Position numbers and translations under genes: made by a program | Part shown: positions 58,989-64,000 of the stretch, one piece after another | Numbering within the stretch: position 1 is the stretch's first letter | How the letters are laid out: each line of letters opens with the position of its first letter | Assembly: GCA_963780715.1 (NCBI GenBank) | Contig: CAWADK010000017.1 | Span: 1 to 64,000, forward strand | DNA length: 64,000 nucleotides | Direction of reading: 5' to 3' | Origin: JALORV01 sp963780715 | Lineage (GTDB): Bacteria > Pseudomonadota > Gammaproteobacteria > Burkholderiales > Burkholderiaceae_F | Notes under the pieces: generated by a model | The model's input: only the letters and a program-made list of their open reading frames with translations | Databases searched by the model: none | What the model was told of the DNA's origin: nothing

Positions 58989-60644
58989 CTAGACATCAAT
59001 GGCCGAGGCTGACTTTGCCTGCTGCCGCAGCATGAACTTCTGGATCTTCCCGGTCGAGGTCTTCGGCAGTTCGCCGAACACGATCTTCTTCGGCATCTTG
59101 AAACCCGGCAGGTACTGGCGGCAGTGCGCCAGCAACTCCTCCGCCGTCAACGCAACGCCCTCCTTCAGTTCGACGAAGGCGCACGGAACTTCGCCCCACT
59201 TAGGATCGGGCTGCGCCACGACCGCCGCCGCGATGACCGCGGGGTGGCGGAACAGGGCGTCCTCGACCTCGATCGACGAGATGTTCTCTCCGCCCGAGAT
59301 GATGATGTCCTTGCTGCGATCCTTGATCCGCAGGTAGCCGTCCGGCTGGACAACCGCAAGGTCGCCCGAGTGAAACCAGCCACCACGGAAGGCTTCCTCG
59401 GTCGCCTTCTCGTTCTTCAGGTAGCCCTTCATCGTGATGTTGCCGCGGAACATCACTTCCCCGATGGTCTCGCCGTCCCAGGGCACCGGCTGCAGCGTGT
59501 CTGGATCGAGCACTGACACGCCTTCCTGAAGCGTGTAACGCACACCCTGCCGGCCATTGAGCATCGCGCGCTCGCCGACGTCGAGTGCGGCCCACTCCGG
59601 CTGCCTGGCGCAGACGGTCGCCGGACCGTAAACCTCGGTGAGGCCATAGACGTGCGTCAGATCGAAGCCGAGCCGGTCCATGCCCTCGATCATCGCCGCC
59701 GGCGGAGCCGCCGCAGCAACCATCGCGCTGACGCGGTGGCCGATGCCGCGCTTCATGTCGTCCGGTGCGTTGATCAGCATCGAGTGCACGATCGGCGCGC
59801 CGCAGTAATGCGTCACGCGATGTGCACGGATCGCGTCGAACACGGCTGCCGCCTCGACGCGCCGCAGGCAGACATGGGTGCCGGCCATCGCCGCGACGGT
59901 CCAGGGAAAGCACCAGCCGTTGCAGTGGAACATCGGCAACGTCCAGAGATAAACGGGGTGGTGTGGCATCGCCCAGACCAGCACATTCGACACGGCATTC
60001 GTATAGGCGCCGCGGTGCGAGTAGACGACGCCCTTGGGATTGCCGGTCGTTCCCGACGTGTAGTTCAGGGCGATCGCGTCCCACTCGTCCACGGGCTGCG
60101 GCCACGCAAAGTCTGGCGCGCCAGTTTCGAGGAAGGCTTCGTAGGAGAGTTCGCCGATCGATTCGCCCGGACCATCGTAGGCGGGATCGTCGACATCGAT
60201 GACGGGCAGCGGCCGCCCCAGTTGCCCAATCGCCGCGCGCACGGTCGACGCGAACTCGCGGTCGACGATGAGGGCCTTCGCTTCGCCATGGTTCAGCATG
60301 AAGGCGATCGACCCCGCGTCCAGCCGCGTGTTGAGCGCGTTCAGTACGGCGCCCGCCATCGGAATACCGTAGTGCGCCTCGACCATTTCTGGCGTGTTCG
60401 GCAGCATCACGGCCACGGTGTCGCCGCGCCCGATACCAAGTCGCGCCAGCGCATGAGCCAGCCGGCGCGAGCGCGCGTAGACGTCGCGCCAGCTGCGACG
60501 AATCAGCTTTGCACCGCTGCCATGCACGACGGCCGTCAGGTCCGGGTACACCGTCGCACTGCGCTCGACGAATCCGAGCGGCGACAGCGCCGCAAAGTTC
60601 GCAGGATTCCGGTCCAGCCCGACGTCGTAGATCGTCTTTGGCAT
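58989..60644 (-). CDS. Medium-chain / DmdB-like acyl-CoA synthetase
   Basis: 551 residues of the adenylate-forming ligase family. Motifs: LNYTSGTTGNPKGVVYSHRG, VYGLTEVYGPATVCARQPEW, GGWFHSGDLAVVQPDGYLRI, KDRSKDIIISGGENISSIEV and the catalytic loop TSTGKIQKFML. The size and spacing fit the AlkK/DmdB branch, which activates medium-chain fatty acids or 3-methylmercaptopropionate. Linked downstream to an enoyl-CoA hydratase. The ATG at 60644 lies next to an AAGGA box. Confidence 0.92.
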   Translation of the reverse strand: MPKTIYDVGLDRNPANFAALSPLGFVERSATVYPDLTAVVHGSGAKLIRRSWRDVYARSRRLAHALARLGIGRGDTVAVMLPNTPEMVEAHYGIPMAGAVLNALNTRLDAGSIAFMLNHGEAKALIVDREFASTVRAAIGQLGRPLPVIDVDDPAYDGPGESIGELSYEAFLETGAPDFAWPQPVDEWDAIALNYTSGTTGNPKGVVYSHRGAYTNAVSNVLVWAMPHHPVYLWTLPMFHCNGWCFPWTVAAMAGTHVCLRRVEAAAVFDAIRAHRVTHYCGAPIVHSMLINAPDDMKRGIGHRVSAMVAAAAPPAAMIEGMDRLGFDLTHVYGLTEVYGPATVCARQPEWAALDVGERAMLNGRQGVRYTLQEGVSVLDPDTLQPVPWDGETIGEVMFRGNITMKGYLKNEKATEEAFRGGWFHSGDLAVVQPDGYLRIKDRSKDIIISGGENISSIEVEDALFRHPAVIAAAVVAQPDPKWGEVPCAFVELKEGVALTAEELLAHCRQYLPGFKMPKKIVFGELPKTSTGKIQKFMLRQQAKSASAIDV

Positions 60645-60652
60645 TCCTTTTC

Positions 60653-60756
60653 AGCTCGGCGCGAGCCGAGCTCCTTGTGCGCGCCCACCCGGCCGCCCGA
60701 AGGGCGCGCACCTGGTCCCTTCGCTGCAGGTGCGCGTGCGACCGCGCAGCGGTCGC
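60653..60756. repeat. Cluster of overlapping hairpins upstream of the acyl-CoA ligase
   Basis: AGCTCGGC (60653-60660)/60665-60672 with loop GCGA. GTGCGCGCCC (60677-60686)/60702-60711. GCGCACCTG (60706-60714)/60727-60735, which shares bases with the previous one so the two exclude each other. GCGACCGC (60738-60745)/60749-60756 with loop GCA. They lie in the 128-bp gap between the ligase and the histone-deacetylase-like gene. Confidence 0.75.
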
Positions 60757-60772
60757 GACGACCTGTAACGCC

Positions 60773-61699
60773 TCACAGCTGCGCCAGCGCCTTCACATGC
60801 GCCCCGACGCTGCGTGCCAGCGCGCTGAGGTTGTAGCCGCCCTCCAGCGTGCTGACGATCCGGCCTTCACCGGATTCGGCCGCCACTTCCATCATCCGTT
60901 GGGTGATGTAGACATAGTCGGCCTCGACCAGTCCCATCTGGCCGAGGTCGTCTTCCCGGTGCGCGTCGAACCCGGCCGAGATGAAGATCATCTCGGGACG
61001 GAACGCGCGCAGGCGCGGCAACCAGACTTCGTCGACCACCTGGCGCACGACATCCCCCTTCGTTCCGGCCGGAAGGGGCACATTCACCATGTTTTTCGCC
61101 ACGTGCTCGGTCCCGGTGTACGGGTAAAACGGATGCTGGAAAAAACTGGCCATCAGCACGCGTTCGTCGCCTGCGAGGATCTCCTCCGTTCCATTGCCAT
61201 GGTGCACATCGAAATCGATCACCGCGACCCGCTTGAGTCCGTGGACCGTGACGGCATGGCGCGCGCCGATCGCCACGTTGTTGAAGAAGCAGAAGCCCAT
61301 CGCCGCGGCCTTGCGCGCATGGTGGCCCGGCGGGCGCACCGCGCAAAACGCGTTCGCCAGCTTGCCCGCGATGACGCGATCGGTCGCCTCGATCACCGCA
61401 CCGGCGGAACGCAAGGCGGCGTCCCAGGTGTGCGGGTTCATCGAGGTGTCGGGGTCGACGGGCCAGTAGCCCTGCTGTGGTACGCTGGTTTTCAACCTGT
61501 CGATGTAGTCCGCGTCATGGGCGCGCGCCAGCGCTTCTTCCGATGCGACCGGCGCGTCGTAGTGCTCCAGGTGCGGCGCGATCCCAGTGGAAATCAGATG
61601 GTCGTGAATGGCCGCAAGCCTTTCCGGGCTTTCGGGATGCCAGGAACCCATCTCGTGCGCGTTGCAGGCGCGGTGCGTGAAGAACCCTGTGTGAAGCAT
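60773..61699 (-). CDS. Histone deacetylase family protein (acetoin utilisation type)
   Basis: 308 residues of the arginase/deacetylase superfamily. Zinc and catalytic motifs: AVRPPGHHARKAAAMGFCFF, IDFDVHHGNGTEEI, ISAGFDAHREDDLGQMG and the C-terminal LEGGYNLSALA. Bacterial members deacetylate polyamines, acetyl-lysines or acetoin-related targets (AcuC, HDAH); the exact substrate is unclear. The ATG at 61699 has AAGGAGAC upstream. Divergent from moxR. Downstream on its strand comes the hairpin cluster and the acyl-CoA ligase. Confidence 0.92.
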   Translation of the reverse strand: MLHTGFFTHRACNAHEMGSWHPESPERLAAIHDHLISTGIAPHLEHYDAPVASEEALARAHDADYIDRLKTSVPQQGYWPVDPDTSMNPHTWDAALRSAGAVIEATDRVIAGKLANAFCAVRPPGHHARKAAAMGFCFFNNVAIGARHAVTVHGLKRVAVIDFDVHHGNGTEEILAGDERVLMASFFQHPFYPYTGTEHVAKNMVNVPLPAGTKGDVVRQVVDEVWLPRLRAFRPEMIFISAGFDAHREDDLGQMGLVEADYVYITQRMMEVAAESGEGRIVSTLEGGYNLSALARSVGAHVKALAQL

Positions 61700-61755
61700 G
61701 TCTCCTTCCAGCCCGATTTCGAGGTCCGCACGGCGCGGCCTGAGCGTTTGACCCC

Positions 61756-62679
61756 ATGTTAGAGAAATTCCGCGCGACCGCCACCCAGATCGGCAGTGTC
61801 ATCGTCGGCAAGAACCTGCAGATCCGGCAAAGCCTGACCTGCCTGCTGGCGGGCGGGCATCTTCTGATCGAGGATGCCCCGGGCGTCGGCAAGACGACAC
61901 TGGCCCATGCGCTGGCCATTTCCATGGGCCTGCCGTTCCGGCGGATCCAGTTCACCAGTGACCTGCTGCCCTCCGACGTGCTCGGGGTATCGGTCTACGA
62001 CCGTACGACTGGACAGTTCGTGTTCCACCCGGGCCCGATCTTCACCGAAGTCCTGCTGGCCGACGAGATCAACCGCGCCAGCCCGAAGACGCAGAGCGCC
62101 CTGCTGGAAGCGATGGAAGAGAGTCAGGTGTCGGTTGACGGTCAGTCGCGACCGCTGCCGCAGCCTTTCTTCGTCATTGCGACCCAGAATCCGTTCTCGC
62201 AGGTAGGCACGTTCCCGCTGCCGGAGTCGCAGCTCGACCGCTTTCTGATGTGCATCAGCCTTGGCTACCCGGATCGCGCCGCCGAGCGCGCCCTGCTTTC
62301 CGGCGAGGCGCGGCGCGACATGCTCAAGACGCTCGCGGCTGTCGCGCGGCCGGCGGACCTGGTCAGTGCGCAGGTGGAAGTGAAGAAGGTCTTCGTGTCA
62401 TCGGCCTTGCTGGACTACGTACAGGCGCTGATGGGACACACCCGCGCGTCGGGCAAGTACGCCGAGGGACTGTCGCCGCGCGGCGGTTTGGCGCTGCTGG
62501 CCGCGGCGCGGGCCTGGGCCTGGCTGGACGGACGCAATCACGTGATTCCCGAAGATGTTCAGAACGTCATGCCTGCGGTGGCCGGTCACCGCCTGCATGC
62601 CGTCAGCCGCGACAGCGGCCGCGCATTGCACGGCAAGGAACTCGTCAGCCAGTTGATCGGCGCCGTCCCGGTGCCGTGA
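61756..62679 (+). CDS. moxR: MoxR-family AAA ATPase
   Basis: 307 residues. Walker A EDAPGVGKTTLAHALAISMG, Walker B with LADEINRASPKTQSALLEAM, sensor regions FFVIATQNPFSQVGTFPLPE and SQLDRFLMCISLGYPDRAAE. MoxR ATPases act as chaperones for metal-enzyme or membrane-complex maturation, commonly with DUF58/VWA partners. Followed by a DUF58 and a TgpA-type gene on the same strand, the standard arrangement. ATG at 61756; no clear Shine-Dalgarno sequence precedes it. Confidence 0.95.
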   Translation: MLEKFRATATQIGSVIVGKNLQIRQSLTCLLAGGHLLIEDAPGVGKTTLAHALAISMGLPFRRIQFTSDLLPSDVLGVSVYDRTTGQFVFHPGPIFTEVLLADEINRASPKTQSALLEAMEESQVSVDGQSRPLPQPFFVIATQNPFSQVGTFPLPESQLDRFLMCISLGYPDRAAERALLSGEARRDMLKTLAAVARPADLVSAQVEVKKVFVSSALLDYVQALMGHTRASGKYAEGLSPRGGLALLAAARAWAWLDGRNHVIPEDVQNVMPAVAGHRLHAVSRDSGRALHGKELVSQLIGAVPVP

Positions 62680-62710
62680 GCGTCATCAGCGGCAACATGG
62701 GACTCAGCCG

Positions 62711-63724
62711 ATGAGCGTCACGGCACATCCGCTGACCGTTCGCATCGGCCAATGGATCGCCGGTCGCCACGGACCCGAGTCCGGGGACGTGCTGCTCGAT
62801 CGACGCCGGGTCTACATCCTGCCGACCACACCCGGACTGGTCTTCGGCGCCGCGATCCTCGTGCTGCTGATCGGCTCCATCAACTACGACCTGCAGCTGG
62901 GCTACGTGCTGACCTTCCTGGTCGCCAGCATGGCGATCGTCGGCATGCACACGACGCACTCCAACCTCGCGCAGCTCGTGCTGCGCGGGATCCGCGCCGA
63001 TCCCGTCTTTGCAGGCGACGTTGCCATCTTCGAGGTGACGGCGACCAACCCGACGACGGTCGACCGCTTCGCCCTTCGCTTTGCATTCATCGATCCCACG
63101 ACGGCGCCGCGCCGGTTCCCGCTGCTGATGAGGCACCCGCGCACCGCGCTCACGGTGTCGATCGAGGTCCCGGCACGTGGCGATCGGAACGTCGGCGTGC
63201 CACTGCCCGCACCCCAGCGTGGCCGCCTGCCCGCACCGCGCATCGTCATCGAGTCCCGCTTTCCGTTCGGACTGTGGCGCGCCTGGGCCTACCTGACCCC
63301 TGCCTTGAGCGCGATGGTCTATCCGAAGCCGGAGGTCGATGCTCCGCCCCTGCCGCTGACCGGCACGGGAGGGGGCGACGGCGTCGGACTCACATCCTCG
63401 GGCGACGATTTCGCGGGCGTGCGTCCCTACAGTCCGGGTGACCCGCAGAAAATGATCGCGTGGCGATTGGCCGCACGTTCGGACGAGTTGTCGGTCAAGC
63501 AATTCGAGGCAGAGGGCGGTGGCGAACTGCTGCTCGACTTCGAAAGCCTGCCGCGAAACCTGGACGTGGAACAGAAGCTGTCCCGGCTGACGCGCTGGGT
63601 GCTGGACGCGGATGCGGCCCACGCTCGCTACGGATTGCGGTTGCCCGGCACGATGGTGTTCGCCGGATCGGGCCCGCAGCATCGTGAGAAGTGCCTCACG
63701 GCGCTCGCGCTGCATCGAGGCTGA
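62711..63724 (+). CDS. DUF58 domain protein (VWA-like)
   Basis: 337 residues. Two membrane helices (about 38-55 and 58-78) follow a short N-terminus. A beta-sandwich and the DUF58 core FAGVRPYSPGDPQKMIAWRL then come, with SDELSVKQFEAEGGGELLLD. DUF58 proteins pair with MoxR ATPases and may bind metals by a VWA-like site. The ATG at 62711 follows moxR by 31 nt, and the next gene starts one base after its stop (TGA-G-ATG). Confidence 0.92.
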   Translation: MSVTAHPLTVRIGQWIAGRHGPESGDVLLDRRRVYILPTTPGLVFGAAILVLLIGSINYDLQLGYVLTFLVASMAIVGMHTTHSNLAQLVLRGIRADPVFAGDVAIFEVTATNPTTVDRFALRFAFIDPTTAPRRFPLLMRHPRTALTVSIEVPARGDRNVGVPLPAPQRGRLPAPRIVIESRFPFGLWRAWAYLTPALSAMVYPKPEVDAPPLPLTGTGGGDGVGLTSSGDDFAGVRPYSPGDPQKMIAWRLAARSDELSVKQFEAEGGGELLLDFESLPRNLDVEQKLSRLTRWVLDADAAHARYGLRLPGTMVFAGSGPQHREKCLTALALHRG

Positions 63725-63725
63725 G

Positions 63726-64000
63726 ATGACGACGGCATCGGCAGGCGCACAGGGATACGCCACGCTCCAGCGCTGGCTGGCACCCGTTGCACGTGTCTTC
63801 GGGCCACAGACGTCGAGTGCGGCGCGCGAGCGGCGCGACACGCTGGTACTGCTGGCCGCGGTGACGCTGGTCGTGGTGCCCCACTTCGAACATCTGCCCT
63901 GGTGGGCGACGGCGGTCGTCGTGCTGCTGCTCGTCTGGCGCATCTGGCTGACGATCACGCAGCGCTCGTTGCCGGGACGCTTCATCATGGTGCCGCTGCT
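63726..64000 (+). CDS. TgpA/DUF3488 transglutaminase-like membrane protein (partial)
   Basis: Only the first 91 residues are in the window. They hold an N-terminal polar lead and two membrane helices (VLLAAVTLVVVPHFEHLPWW and an adjacent VVVLLLVWRIWL). The context (moxR-DUF58) and helix pattern match the TgpA/DUF3488 family, whose later periplasmic part carries a transglutaminase-like domain. That part is beyond the window edge, so the call rests on position and N-terminal features. Confidence 0.75.
   Translation, partial: MTTASAGAQGYATLQRWLAPVARVFGPQTSSAARERRDTLVLLAAVTLVVVPHFEHLPWWATAVVVLLLVWRIWLTITQRSLPGRFIMVPL

Noticed and set aside
35119..60644. Complete DMSP demethylation (dmdBCD) pathway
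   Set aside because: Ligase, dehydrogenase and hydratase are DmdB/C/D-like in length and motif but lie 22-25 kb apart, and such homologues are common in bacteria that do not use DMSP. No dmdA was seen.

Overview
The window is high-GC DNA that reads as a chromosomal segment of a betaproteobacterium, most likely of the order Burkholderiales or a close relative. The evidence is the set of core genes (parC, parE, htpG, orn, rsgA, the rpsP-rimM-trmD-rplS operon, etfBA, cydAB), the gene order M48 protease - phhB - rsgA - DUF2007 - CobD/CbiB-like - Nudix - rplS, and the family-level flavour of the proteins. No phage, insertion sequence, integrase, plasmid or CRISPR signal was seen. The taxonomic placement is an inference from gene content.

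Layout. 1-7.0 kb (minus strand): a GspE/PilB-family secretion ATPase cut by the window edge, two DUF1631 paralogues and a spermidine-synthase-fold enzyme. 7.1-9.6 kb: a UDG-superfamily glycosylase and htpG, the latter with a sigma-32-like promoter. 9.8-12.4 kb (plus): HpaI-type aldolase, EamA permease and PhzF. 12.4-21.5 kb (minus): CopD-like protein, parC, a class IV aminotransferase, a PAS-GGDEF-EAL protein and parE. 21.7 kb: tRNA-Arg(CCU) followed by strong inverted repeats. 22-26.6 kb: AI-2E permease, orn, M48 protease, phhB, rsgA and DUF2007. 26.7-30.5 kb (minus): CbiB-like protein, CoA pyrophosphatase and the rplS-trmD-rimM-rpsP genes. 30.8-31.2 kb: a frameshifted TM2 gene. 31.2-35 kb (minus): radical SAM protein, DUF3501, CCG-domain Fe-S protein and rubrerythrin, with an OxyR-like operator upstream. 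35.1-38.7 kb (minus): acyl-CoA dehydrogenase and etfAB. 39.3-45 kb (plus): frameshifted putA, then cydAB of the cyanide-insensitive type. 45-49.5 kb: PYROXD2-like oxidoreductase, alpha/beta hydrolase, a Fur-box-controlled ferric-iron binding protein and an NlpC/P60 peptidase. 49.6-53.9 kb (plus): a response regulator with a degenerate GGDEF domain, prpE, YdcF and a GlcG-like protein. 53.9-57.2 kb: UMF1 transporter, Lrp regulator and rocD. 57.4-61.7 kb: an unknown membrane protein, enoyl-CoA hydratase, acyl-CoA ligase and a histone-deacetylase-like protein. 61.8-64 kb (plus): moxR - DUF58 - tgpA (partial).

How the genes work together. Acyl-CoA and amino-acid catabolism dominate. PrpE and the AlkK/DmdB-like ligase activate acids. 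The acyl-CoA dehydrogenase passes electrons to EtfAB, the hydratase continues beta-oxidation, and RocD and PutA both lead through glutamate semialdehyde to glutamate. The rubrerythrin cassette and the Fur-regulated iron-binding protein point to peroxide and iron homeostasis.

The two most interesting systems are the DUF1631 / spermidine-synthase-like / GspE-like cluster and the rubrerythrin - CCG Fe-S - DUF3501 - radical SAM cassette. Two single frameshifts (the TM2 gene and putA) are either real lesions or assembly errors. Three intergenic sites carry clusters of near-perfect inverted repeats.
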